The position numbers and the translations under genes are program-made. Shown piece after piece: positions 36,510 to 45,243 of a DNA stretch of 64,000 bases (within the stretch, counting starts at the first letter, position 1; each line of letters begins with the position of its first letter). The DNA is from Hungatella hathewayi (lineage in GTDB: Bacteria > Bacillota > Clostridia > Lachnospirales > Lachnospiraceae): contig CP102274.1 of NCBI GenBank assembly GCA_025149285.1, positions 1,689,501 to 1,753,500 on the forward strand. Direction: 5' to 3'. Under the pieces are notes generated by a model. That model searched no databases, was not told the DNA's origin, and saw only the letters and a list, made by a program, of their open reading frames with translations.

Positions 36510-38224
36510 TAGAAGTGACGAATTTGAAGTACCGTTATCCCCATACGGAAAAGCTGGCGTTAGATGGCCTCCATTTTCAGGTGGAAAAGGGAAGCTTTAT
36601 CGGGATAGCCGGTGAAAATAAGGCCGGTAAGAGCACACTCTGCCAGGCTCTCGTCGGTCTGGTGCCTACGATGTTTAAGGGGGCCTACGGCGGAAAGATC
36701 ATGATCGACGGACTGGAGGCGGGCAAAACGCCGGTGGCGATGCTCTGCCAGAAGGTGGGACTGATCTTTCAGAATCCATTTAACCAGCTTTCCGGTGCGA
36801 AGGACACGGTGTTTGGGGAGATTGCTTTTGGTCTGCAGAATCTGGGGGTGCCGCGGGAGGAGATCGTGCGGCGGGTGGAAGAGAATTTACGGCTTCTCGA
36901 CATCGAACAGTACCGAGACCGGAATCCCTTTGATTTATCGGGGGGCCAGACGCAGAGAGTGGCCATAGCCAGTATTCTTGCCATGCAGCCGGAGATTATC
37001 GTGCTCGATGAACCGACTTCCCAGCTGGATCCCCAGGGAAGCGAGGAGGTGTTCCGGGTAGTGGAAACGCTTTCCAAAACCGGAATCACCATTATTATGG
37101 TGGAGCACAAGATGGAAAAACTGGCGTCCTACTGTGACAAGATTCTCCTTCTTCACGACGGGAAGCAGATTGCATACGATACGCCGGAGAAGATATTTTC
37201 CAGAGATGATCTGGAAGAACTGGGGGTGGAAGCACCTGTGTTTACCCGGGTCTGCCGGAAGCTTTCCGTATACAGGGAGGAGGATGGAAAACGCCTCTAT
37301 CCGGTGACGATGGAGCAGACCATGGCTTTAAAAGATCAGTTCCCGCCGGAATTAGGCGGAAAATATAAAGAAGCGGAGCAGCCGGGCGGTGAAACAGAAA
37401 GAACCACCGGCGCCTCCGACCGTACGCTAAGGGAAATATTCCGTATCAAAGATCTGTCGTTCCACTATCTGGAGCATGTGCCGATTATGGAAGACCTCAC
37501 CCTGACGCTGGATACCAGACCTGCTGCGGTAATCGGTCAGAACGGAGCCGGGAAGACGACGCTGGTCAAGCTGTTAAAGGGACTGCTTAAGCCGGTTTCC
37601 GGGACGATTCTGTTTGGCGGGAATGATATTTCAGAGCGGACGGTGGCACAGCTGGCCGGCAGTGTGGGATATGTATTCCAGAATCCGGATGACCAGATCT
37701 TCAAAAATCGCGTGATGGACGAAGTTATGGTCGGTCCTCTCAATATCGGCATGGGCCGGGAGGAGGCGGAGAGGAGGGCCAGAGAGGCCCTTTCCATGGT
37801 GGGGCTCCTCGATGCGGCGGAAGAAAATCCCTATGATCTGGATTTATCAGAGCGGAAGATGGTGGCAATCGCCTCTGTCGTCGCCATGGACACACAGGTC
37901 CTGATTCTGGACGAACCGACCATTGCACAGGATGCCAGAGGACGCCGGGTGATCGGATCGATTGTACGGAAACTCAGCGATTCCGGTAAGTTTGTGCTGG
38001 CGATTCTCCATGATATGGATTTTGTGGCAGAGTACTTTGAACGGGTCATTGTGATGGCGCATGGAAAGGTGCTGGCCGACGGACCGAAGGAAACCGTATT
38101 TTATGAGGAGGACGCCCTGGCGGCCGCAAAGCTGGAACAGCCCCATACGGCGGCTCTCTGCCGGAAACTGGGGTATGAGGGGGCGTTTATGACGGTGAAT
38201 GACATAAAAGACAGGACAGTATAA
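36500..38224 (+). CDS. ECF transporter ATPase, two ABC domains fused
   Basis: A 574-residue tandem ATPase. Domain 1: Walker A GENKAGKST (39-47), signature LSGGQTQRVAIA, Walker B IIVLDEPTSQLDP, His switch VEHKM. Domain 2: Walker A GQNGAGKTT (about 346-354), Walker B LILDEPTIAQDARG and His switch LHDMD are intact, but the signature reads DLSERKMVAIA instead of LSGGQ. Since each signature completes the other domain's ATP site, the site formed by Walker A 1 and signature 2 may be weak. ATG at 36500 follows GGAGGGTGATG. It powers the S/T pair encoded upstream. Confidence 0.92.
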   Translation: MALIEVTNLKYRYPHTEKLALDGLHFQVEKGSFIGIAGENKAGKSTLCQALVGLVPTMFKGAYGGKIMIDGLEAGKTPVAMLCQKVGLIFQNPFNQLSGAKDTVFGEIAFGLQNLGVPREEIVRRVEENLRLLDIEQYRDRNPFDLSGGQTQRVAIASILAMQPEIIVLDEPTSQLDPQGSEEVFRVVETLSKTGITIIMVEHKMEKLASYCDKILLLHDGKQIAYDTPEKIFSRDDLEELGVEAPVFTRVCRKLSVYREEDGKRLYPVTMEQTMALKDQFPPELGGKYKEAEQPGGETERTTGASDRTLREIFRIKDLSFHYLEHVPIMEDLTLTLDTRPAAVIGQNGAGKTTLVKLLKGLLKPVSGTILFGGNDISERTVAQLAGSVGYVFQNPDDQIFKNRVMDEVMVGPLNIGMGREEAERRAREALSMVGLLDAAEENPYDLDLSERKMVAIASVVAMDTQVLILDEPTIAQDARGRRVIGSIVRKLSDSGKFVLAILHDMDFVAEYFERVIVMAHGKVLADGPKETVFYEEDALAAAKLEQPHTAALCRKLGYEGAFMTVNDIKDRTV

Positions 38225-38232
38225 CAGGAGTG

Positions 38233-38760
38233 ATGGAACGAGTGGACGGAGAGAAGAGAAGACAGCAGATCATGGAGATTCTGAATCAGGAGACGGCGCC
38301 TGTATCAGGGACGGAACTGGCAAAGCGGGCAGGGGTCAGCCGTCAGGTTGTGGTTCAGGACATTGCGCTCTTAAGGGCCGAGAATAAAGAGATCATGTCC
38401 ACAAACAAGGGGTATGTTCTCTATAAACCGCAGCCGGGAAGGCCGAAGGCTCACGTCCGTGTGTTCCGGGTGAATCACGACACGGAGCACATGCTGGATG
38501 AGCTTCAGACGATTGTGGATTATGGAGGAAGAATTCTCGATGTATCCATTGAACATACGCTCTATGGCCAGATCAGTGTGGACCTGATCATCAATAACCG
38601 TCTGGATGCGCAGGAATTTGTGAATCAGATGGCTATGAGCCGGGATGAGCCGCTGAAGGCTCTGACCGGCGGCTGCCATTACCATACGGTAGCTGCAGAG
38701 TCGGAAAAAAACCTGGATATGATAGAGATGGAGCTTCAGCGAAAGGGATATCTGGCTTAG
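38233..38760 (+). CDS. niaR: NiaR-type niacin-responsive repressor (HTH + 3H domain)
   Basis: A regulator of about 175 residues. An N-terminal winged helix (GTELAKRAGVSRQVVVQDIA) is followed by a 3H domain with the three conserved His positions in VNHDTEH, SIEHTLYG and GGCHYHT, which hold a metal and bind nicotinic acid. B. subtilis NiaR (YrxA) has the same layout and represses NAD synthesis and niacin uptake genes. The start is unclear: ATG 38233 is too close to the GGAG at 38227-38230, and GTG 38242 is spaced better. It closes the phosphorylase/ECF operon and probably represses it at 34183-34236. Confidence 0.87.
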   Translation: MERVDGEKRRQQIMEILNQETAPVSGTELAKRAGVSRQVVVQDIALLRAENKEIMSTNKGYVLYKPQPGRPKAHVRVFRVNHDTEHMLDELQTIVDYGGRILDVSIEHTLYGQISVDLIINNRLDAQEFVNQMAMSRDEPLKALTGGCHYHTVAAESEKNLDMIEMELQRKGYLA

Positions 38761-38777
38761 AGCCGGATATCCCTTTC
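38741..38777. terminator. Hairpin between convergent genes
   Basis: A 17-bp stem (38741-38757 with 38761-38777) with one G-U pair and a 3-nt loop, overlapping the last codons of niaR. No U run follows on either strand, so its strength as terminator is uncertain. Confidence 0.5.
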
Positions 38778-38801
38778 TGCGGATCGGATGATGTGTTCGC
38801 T

Positions 38802-39299
38802 CTATTCACTGCAGAATACAACGATTTTCTCCGGTGTGGTCATGGCCGGAATACTGCGTGTGGTGGTGCTGTAGAGCACCAGCAGGTAGTGGTTCGCGGG
38901 GGTGCCGTAGTAGATCTGGCCGTTGGCCATGACTACTTCCGTACCACCCTTTTCCATCAGGTTTAATTTCAGCGTTGCGTCGGTATTCACCAGGTTTTCG
39001 TCGAAGTAATCGAAGGCGGCAAAGAGGCCGTCATCCGCCTCTGCCATAAGCACTGCGTGATAGCGGGGCGGATAGATTAAAGGAGCAGGTACCGAATTGT
39101 CATAGAATGCGACAATGGGATCTCCCGGTTTCAGGGTTTCCTGGCCTTCCACATAGGTGAGAGGGGTGACAGTAAAGGTTACAGGTCCCATATCCTGCGT
39201 CATAATGAAAAACAGTAGTGTGCAGTCCTGAGTACCGTCTGCTGTCTGCAGGGGAGTGATGGAGGTGATGGTTCCATAAACGGGTGTGAACTGTGCCAT
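38802..39299 (-). CDS. Conserved-looking protein of unknown function
   Basis: A 165-residue acidic protein with no signal peptide, membrane segment or known motif. The order of short beta-strand-like stretches (TPVYGTITSITPL, GPVTFTVTPLTYV, GDPIVAFYDNSVPAPLIYPPRYHAVLMAE) suggests a small beta-barrel fold. ATG at 39299 follows AAGGAA; the open frame to 39335 begins with an unsuited leader. It is a single gene, convergent with niaR and divergent from the degV operon. I do not recognise the family. Confidence 0.7.
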   Translation of the reverse strand: MAQFTPVYGTITSITPLQTADGTQDCTLLFFIMTQDMGPVTFTVTPLTYVEGQETLKPGDPIVAFYDNSVPAPLIYPPRYHAVLMAEADDGLFAAFDYFDENLVNTDATLKLNLMEKGGTEVVMANGQIYYGTPANHYLLVLYSTTTRSIPAMTTPEKIVVFCSE

Positions 39300-39463
39300 G
39301 TGATGTTCCTTATGTGTACACTTTCTTTTTATCATATGAGGAAGAATGGCAATCTGTGAAAAGGAAGGAAATATGAAACAGATAAGGTTACAAAAAAGAT
39401 TGGTAAATAGCTAAAAATTTTAAAATATAACTAAAGTTTTGTCAGATATCGTTTAAATTACAA

Positions 39464-39492
39464 TGGACAGGTTGTGGCAGGTTTAGTATAAT
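39464..39492 (+). promoter_or_regulatory. Sigma-A promoter of the degV operon
   Basis: TGGACA (39464-39469), 17 bp, TATAAT (39487-39492), with a 77-bp leader. The AT-rich tract 39390-39460 upstream could act as an UP element. Confidence 0.7.
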
Positions 39493-39569
39493 GGAGGTGT
39501 CGCGTAAATATTTTCAGTCTTTTCAGGAGATGCGCGCACAGCTGTATACGGAGGAGAGGAGAATCAGAC

Positions 39570-40490
39570 ATGGAAAACAGCAAATTTGCAGTCATCAGTG
39601 ACAGTTCCTGTGATTTACCGGAAGAACTGGCTGCAGCGAAGGAAATCACGGTGGTGCCGTTCTATGTTTCTTTTGATGGAGAGACCTATAAAAAGGAGGG
39701 AACGGAGATCGGCATCCGCGAGTTTTACAGGGAAATGGTAGAGCAGCCCGGTGTATATCCCAAGTCCTCCATGCCGTCGATTCAAGATTATGTCGATGTA
39801 TTTCAGCCATTTGCGCAGGCGCATACTCCTGTTCTGTGTATCTGCATCACGACGAAATTCAGCGGTTCCATGCAGTCCGCGCTGAATGCGAGAGAGATGG
39901 TGCTGAGCCAGTATGAGGATGCGCAGATTGAAGTGATAGACGCAACCGTGAACACTGTGCTTCAGGGGCTTTTCGTGCTGGAGGCTGTCTCCATGAGGGA
40001 GGAAGGGATGACCCTCTCGGAGGCTGTGGCGGCACTTGATGAGATGAAAGAGAGCGGCCGGATATTCTTTACGATTGGAAGCATGGATTACTTACAGCAT
40101 GGCGGAAGAATCGGAAAAGTGGCCGGAGCTGCGGCTTCCGTGCTGGGAATCAGGCCCATTATTACCCTGAAGCAGGGAGAGATATTTCCGAGCGGAATAT
40201 CGAGGAGCAGAAGAAAATCGATTGATAAGGTGATTGCGCTTCTGCTCGATTATCTGAAGGAAAACGGGGAGCCCATGAGCAGCTACCGTTTTACCATTGG
40301 CTTTGGCTATGACCGTGAAGAGGCGGTTTTATTTAAGAACCAGGTGCTTGCAGCTCTCAGAACCGGGGGGTATGAGATGGAGGATGCCTGGATCAACCAG
40401 ATTGGTGCGACGATCGCCGTTCATACGGGGCCGTATCCGCTGGGAGTCGGAATTATCAGACGTCATCATAAAGAAAGGCAGGGAGAATGA
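39570..40490 (+). CDS. DegV-family fatty-acid-binding protein (FakB-like)
   Basis: A 306-residue two-domain protein. The N-terminal ISDSSCDLPEEL, SMPSIQDYVDVFQP and TTKFSGSMQSA mark the DegV fold, which buries one fatty acid; the Ser of SMPS and the TTKFSGS loop bind its carboxylate. The best-known relatives (FakB) hand fatty acids to the kinase FakA. No fakA is nearby. Instead it is the first of four overlapping genes with an ICMT-like methyltransferase, a GH3-type synthetase and a c-di-GMP protein, so it may supply a fatty acid to one of them. ATG follows GGAGAGGAG. Confidence 0.9.
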   Translation: MENSKFAVISDSSCDLPEELAAAKEITVVPFYVSFDGETYKKEGTEIGIREFYREMVEQPGVYPKSSMPSIQDYVDVFQPFAQAHTPVLCICITTKFSGSMQSALNAREMVLSQYEDAQIEVIDATVNTVLQGLFVLEAVSMREEGMTLSEAVAALDEMKESGRIFFTIGSMDYLQHGGRIGKVAGAAASVLGIRPIITLKQGEIFPSGISRSRRKSIDKVIALLLDYLKENGEPMSSYRFTIGFGYDREEAVLFKNQVLAALRTGGYEMEDAWINQIGATIAVHTGPYPLGVGIIRRHHKERQGE

Positions 40491-41077
40491 GTTATCTTGC
40501 AGCAGGCGTGATTGCTTTTGGTATGTATTTACTCTATGATCTGAACAGCTTTACCTGGAAAAACCGCATTCTGCACACCTTTTTCCTGATCGGCAGCGTG
40601 ATTCTGGCGGTTTCTACCGCGGTATGTTTCATGACGCTGGTGAAGGCGTACGGACCGCCGGTCTGGCGAATTGTGATATTTGGTGCCCTGGCTGTGAGTC
40701 AGGCTGCGCTGCTTGTCTATACACTGTTTTTCGCATTGCCGTTTGAAAAAACGTATACCAGGCTGGAAGAAAACCCGCCAGTGTACACAGAGGGCGTTTA
40801 TTCCCTCTGCAGACACCCGGGGGTGGTGTGGTTTTTCTTTCTGTATCTGTTTCTCGCCCTGTTAACCGGGCAGAGGCTGATGATGGCTGTGTGTATCTGT
40901 TACAGTGGGCTCAATGTTTTATATGTCTGGTTTCAGGACCGGGTTACATTTCGGAGGACGCTTTCCGGTTATGAGGCGTATCAGAGAGAAACACCATTTC
41001 TGATACCCAACGGAAAGAGCATACGTAAATGTGCCGGGTACTTCCGGACAGTGGAGGAGGACGGGGATGAAATTTGA
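40487..41077 (+). CDS. Membrane methyltransferase, isoprenylcysteine-carboxyl-methyltransferase-like
   Basis: A 196-residue integral membrane protein with about five helices. The C-terminal YSLCRHPGVVWFFFLYLF and RRTLSGYEAYQRETPFLIP match the SAM-binding RHP and ExxY...P pattern of bacterial ICMT/PEMT-like enzymes. These methylate carboxylates, thiols or lipids at the membrane. Its ATG overlaps the degV stop (ATGA). Its last 11 bases overlap the GH3-like gene. In this operon a fatty acid or its amide is a plausible substrate, but nothing shows it directly. Confidence 0.75.
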   Translation: MSYLAAGVIAFGMYLLYDLNSFTWKNRILHTFFLIGSVILAVSTAVCFMTLVKAYGPPVWRIVIFGALAVSQAALLVYTLFFALPFEKTYTRLEENPPVYTEGVYSLCRHPGVVWFFFLYLFLALLTGQRLMMAVCICYSGLNVLYVWFQDRVTFRRTLSGYEAYQRETPFLIPNGKSIRKCAGYFRTVEEDGDEI

Positions 41078-42725
41078 AGATAAACTGAAGGAGCGAAAGG
41101 ATTGGGAGCTCTGGAAGGAATACTGCGGTTTTCTGGATTTAACCATAGAAGAATTTATGGCGATTCAGAACCGGCTTATGCTGGAACAGATCAGTAAATG
41201 GAAGGCCAGCGGTATCGGAAAGGCGATCTTAAAGGGACGGAATCCGGAGACGATTGAAGAGTTTCGGAAGATGGTGCCGCTGACCTCTTATGAGGATTAT
41301 GCGGACAGCTTATCCTTAAAGGATAAATCCATACTCCCGGATGATCCGGTGATCTGGATCCAGACGACGTGGGAGGGCGGACGGCATGCGATCAAGCTGG
41401 CTCCTTACACGAGAAGCATGCTGGAGACGTACCAGAATAACATGCTTGGCTGCCTGATGCTGTCCACCAGCAGCGGGCGTGGAGACTTCGATGTCAACCC
41501 AAAGGATACTATTCTTTATGCGTTGGCACCGCTTCCCTATGCGACGGGAATTTTTCCTCTGCTTTTAAACGATGCGATCAGTATCGAATTTCTTCCGCCG
41601 GTCAAGGAAGCCCAGAAGATGTCCTTTAGTGAACGGAATAAAAAGGGCTTTAAAATGGGCTTAAAGAAGGGGATTGACTTCTTCTTTGGCGTCGGAAGCG
41701 TTACATATTACGTCAGTCTCAGTATTGCGTCTCTCGGTTCCGGGCATAAAAGCGGAGGCGGTTCGGGAAGCGGCGACGGCAAAAAGAAGATTTCCATCAG
41801 CCCGGCCATGGTGATCCGGCTGCTGAAGGCGAAGCATATCTGCAGGAAAGAGGGAAGAGATCTGCTTCCAAAGGATTTGTTCCGGCTGAAGGGATTTATG
41901 TGTGCCGGAACGGATAACCGCCTTTACCGCGACGACTTAGAGAAGCTGTGGGGCGTTCGCCCCATGGAGATTTTTGCGGGGACGGAGCCAACCTGTATCG
42001 GAACCGAGATCTGGAGCCGGGATGGCATGTACTTTTTCCCGGATGCCTGTTTTTATGAATTTATCCCGGAAAAGGAGATGGAACGGAGCCTGGCGGATTC
42101 CTCCTATGAACCGCGCACCTGCCTTATGAACGAGGTGGAGGAGGGGGAGAAATACGAACTTGTGATATCTGTTCTGAAGGGTGGCGTCTTCATGCGTTAC
42201 CGCGTAGGGGATGTCTATCGATGCATCGCCCTGGAAAATGAGCGGGATCACGTTCGATTTCCCAGATTTGAGTACATAGACCGGATACCAACGGTGATCG
42301 ATATCGCCGGATTTACAAGAATCACGGAGAATTCCATCAGCCGCGTCATCGGACTGTCGGGACTGAAGGTGAAGGAATGGACGGCAGCCAAGGAGGTCAC
42401 GGAGAATAAGCGGCCGTTTCTGCACATGTATGTGGAGATGGAGCCGGAGTGCCTGTTTTCTTCTGCAGTAACCGTCAACATCCTGAAGGAACACATGGGC
42501 GTCTATTTCAAATACGTCGATGAAGATTACAAGGACTTAAAGAAAATCCTGGGGATTGATCCCCTGGAGATTACGATCCTGCGGTGCGGAACATTTGACG
42601 CGTATTACCGCGGGGGTAAGGAGAAGATGCGGCGGATCAATCCCACCCAGTATGAGATCGGAGAGCTTTTAAAGAGTCAGGAACTGGTTTCCGCTTTTGG
42701 AAGGAGGCCTCAGAGAAGTGTATAA
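41067..42725 (+). CDS. GH3-superfamily acyl-acid-amido-synthetase-like protein
   Basis: A 552-residue protein of the GH3 adenylating superfamily, which in plants joins hormones to amino acids. ATP motif 3 is intact (MRYRVGDVYRC). Motif 2 is recognisable as FAGTEPTCIGTEI in place of YGxSEx. Motif 1, normally SSGTS-x-G, reads QTTWEGGRHAIKL and looks changed. A Gly/Ser-rich loop (about residues 225-240) separates the lobes. It could adenylate and transfer an acyl group, possibly one carried by the DegV protein, but the altered motif 1 leaves activity in doubt. ATG at 41067 overlaps the methyltransferase gene by 11 bp. Confidence 0.78.
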   Translation: MKFEDKLKERKDWELWKEYCGFLDLTIEEFMAIQNRLMLEQISKWKASGIGKAILKGRNPETIEEFRKMVPLTSYEDYADSLSLKDKSILPDDPVIWIQTTWEGGRHAIKLAPYTRSMLETYQNNMLGCLMLSTSSGRGDFDVNPKDTILYALAPLPYATGIFPLLLNDAISIEFLPPVKEAQKMSFSERNKKGFKMGLKKGIDFFFGVGSVTYYVSLSIASLGSGHKSGGGSGSGDGKKKISISPAMVIRLLKAKHICRKEGRDLLPKDLFRLKGFMCAGTDNRLYRDDLEKLWGVRPMEIFAGTEPTCIGTEIWSRDGMYFFPDACFYEFIPEKEMERSLADSSYEPRTCLMNEVEEGEKYELVISVLKGGVFMRYRVGDVYRCIALENERDHVRFPRFEYIDRIPTVIDIAGFTRITENSISRVIGLSGLKVKEWTAAKEVTENKRPFLHMYVEMEPECLFSSAVTVNILKEHMGVYFKYVDEDYKDLKKILGIDPLEITILRCGTFDAYYRGGKEKMRRINPTQYEIGELLKSQELVSAFGRRPQRSV

Positions 42726-45237
42726 TTACTCATTTATCTCTGTCACGGCTCTGTTTTGCTACATGATCTTATTTGTGGCGTTCATGGCCGCGCAGAAGAC
42801 GAAAATCATCCACTCATTCCTGGTAGTGCTGGCCGCGTTTTTACTGTGGACCGGCGGTTCCCTTGCCATGCGGATGGAGCTGTGGCCGGGAGTGGAATTC
42901 TGGTTCCATTTCTCCATTGTGGGCCTGATTATTCTGCCCTTCACATTTTTTAACTTTATTTATGCTCTGGTGGATTCGGATGATACTATCCTCTGGTGGG
43001 CGTGGCTGATACTGGCAGTGGTCAATAATGCAGCCAATATCAAATGGGGCTTTTACATTCCCTGCCCGGAAGTGGTAAGACTGGCTAACGGATCGGCCGG
43101 CTTTGTGTACCATATCGGATGGCCCATCGCCATTCTGTTTATTACCATGTCGTTCCCCATTATCCATATGTTCTATCTGGTACACAAGTCGTACAGAAAG
43201 AATACGGTGGAACGAAACCAGCTGAAGCCGATTTTTGCAGGAATCGTAATTCTGTTTATCGGACATGCCGGAACGTTAGTGCCTGCATTCCACGGATTCC
43301 CGACAGATGTGCTTTCAGGCATTATTAATGCGGGATTCATGTTCTATGCGTTATACAAAAAACATTTATTCCGGCTGACCCTCCTTGTTTCACGGGGAGT
43401 GGTCTATGGAATCAGTACGCTGTTGGTGGCATTGCTGTTTGCCAATTACATCAATCCGCTCCAGGAGTTTATCCAGAGGAAAATGCCTGTATTTGCAGAC
43501 AGCAGTCTTCTGATTGTGGCAGTCTGTTTTACACTTGTCACGTTTCTGCTGTCCTCAGTGGTGAAGACGTTTATCGATATTCTGTTTACTAAGGGGGAAC
43601 TGGTTCAGACGGAAAATTTAAAGAAATTCAGCACAGCGGTCTCGAAAAGCCTTGAAGTAGGTGATATCGTGGAAGAGATCTCCTCGGTGATCCAGGATAC
43701 GCTGGCAGTAGAATCCATCTATATCTGTCTGGCTGACCAGGCGGGAGAAAGCTTTGAGACGGCTCACAGGTCCCGGCCGATCAGCGGTGTGAATGTTACC
43801 ATAAGGAAAGATAATCCCATGGTGGAGTGGATGCGCCAGAACAGACGGTGTATCCAGATCTCGGAATTCCGCAGGACCGTGCTCTTTAAGTCCATGTGGG
43901 AGGAGGAGAAGCGGCTGATCCGGGAACTGGGGATTCAGTGTATGCTGCCGCTGCAGGACGAGGAAAACCTGGCGGGGATCGTGCTTCTGGCCACGAAAAA
44001 GAAGGGGAAGTCCTATGGATATGACGATTTGAATTTTCTGGAGTCAGTCAGTTCCATCGCTTCCATCGCGGTCCGCAATTCCAGACTTTATGAGAAGGCC
44101 TGTATTGAGGCAAGAACGGATGAACTGACCGGACTGCTGAACCGAAAGTATTTCTATGAGCTGTTAAATCAGCAGTATGAGAAGAAACCGAACCGGGAGC
44201 TGGCTCTGATTATCATCAACATCGATGATTTTAAGCTGTATAACCAGCTTTACGGCATGAAGGAGGGGGACACGGCCCTGCAGAATGTGGCGAAGATCAT
44301 CAGTGCCACGGTGGGAGAACGGGGATTTGTGGCCCGCTACAGCGGAAAGGAATTTGCGGCTGCGCTGCCTGATTTCGATGTTCTGGCGGCCAGAAACATC
44401 GCAGAATCCATCCGGATGCAGATTTTAAATATGAATAAGAGAGCCACGGATTATGCCTTAAAGGTGCTGACCGTGAGCTGCGGGATCTGTACCATCCCGT
44501 ATTCCGCCAGCAATATCAAGCAGCTGGTGGAGAATGCGGACATGGCCGTATTCTCCGTGAAACGGAAAGGGAAAAACGGCGTGATGGTCTTTGACATCGG
44601 ATCCCATATCGACGGAAGTACAAGAGACGGAGAGCCGCTTGTCAGAGAGGATGTGTACACTTCGTACCAGTCCACCATCTATGCTCTGACGGCGGCGATC
44701 GATGCCAAGGATCACTACACCTTCAGCCATTCCAGACATGTGGCGGAGTACGCGGGGATTCTGGCGGAAGAGTACGGCATGAGTGAGGATTTCATTGAGC
44801 TGGTGAGAGAGGCCGGGCTCCTCCACGATATTGGAAAGATTGGGATTCCGGAACATATTCTGAACAAACCGGGGAAGCTGGAACCGGAGGAGTATGAGAT
44901 CATGAAGGGGCATGTGGAAGCGGCGGTCAGCATTATCAGGAACCTGCCGTCTCTAGACTACGTTATCCCGGCCGTGATCGGCCATCATGAGAGATATGAC
45001 GGTAAGGGATATCCGAGGGGAATTGCAGGGGAGGACATTCCGCTTTCTGCAAGAATTCTCTGTATTGCGGATTCCTTTGATGCCATGGTTTCCAAACGGT
45101 CCTATAAGGATCGCTGTTCCCTGGAGTTTGCCATGGAAGAGATTTTAAAACAGGCCGGAATGCAGTTTGACCCGCAGCTGGCGCCGCTGTTTGTGGAGGC
45201 GGTTAGGGAGGGGAAAATTAAACCGGAGAAGGAATAG
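42718..45237 (+). CDS. 7TM-GAF-GGDEF(degenerate)-HD-GYP signalling protein
   Basis: An 839-residue membrane sensor. Seven N-terminal helices (about residues 1-235, the histidine-kinase 7TM type) and an eighth pair lead to a GAF-like domain (about 300-455). A GGDEF domain starts at ARTDELTGLLNR (466), but its active site reads RYSGKEF (about 540), so cyclase activity is probably lost. The HD-GYP domain is complete: HDIGKIGIPEHI (about 703), HHERYDGKGYPRG (about 756), ADSFDAM. It therefore should break down c-di-GMP in response to a membrane signal. GTG at 42718 follows AAGGAGG and overlaps the GH3-like gene by 8 bp. Confidence 0.9.
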   Translation: MYNYSFISVTALFCYMILFVAFMAAQKTKIIHSFLVVLAAFLLWTGGSLAMRMELWPGVEFWFHFSIVGLIILPFTFFNFIYALVDSDDTILWWAWLILAVVNNAANIKWGFYIPCPEVVRLANGSAGFVYHIGWPIAILFITMSFPIIHMFYLVHKSYRKNTVERNQLKPIFAGIVILFIGHAGTLVPAFHGFPTDVLSGIINAGFMFYALYKKHLFRLTLLVSRGVVYGISTLLVALLFANYINPLQEFIQRKMPVFADSSLLIVAVCFTLVTFLLSSVVKTFIDILFTKGELVQTENLKKFSTAVSKSLEVGDIVEEISSVIQDTLAVESIYICLADQAGESFETAHRSRPISGVNVTIRKDNPMVEWMRQNRRCIQISEFRRTVLFKSMWEEEKRLIRELGIQCMLPLQDEENLAGIVLLATKKKGKSYGYDDLNFLESVSSIASIAVRNSRLYEKACIEARTDELTGLLNRKYFYELLNQQYEKKPNRELALIIINIDDFKLYNQLYGMKEGDTALQNVAKIISATVGERGFVARYSGKEFAAALPDFDVLAARNIAESIRMQILNMNKRATDYALKVLTVSCGICTIPYSASNIKQLVENADMAVFSVKRKGKNGVMVFDIGSHIDGSTRDGEPLVREDVYTSYQSTIYALTAAIDAKDHYTFSHSRHVAEYAGILAEEYGMSEDFIELVREAGLLHDIGKIGIPEHILNKPGKLEPEEYEIMKGHVEAAVSIIRNLPSLDYVIPAVIGHHERYDGKGYPRGIAGEDIPLSARILCIADSFDAMVSKRSYKDRCSLEFAMEEILKQAGMQFDPQLAPLFVEAVREGKIKPEKE

Positions 45238-45243
45238 AAGGTG

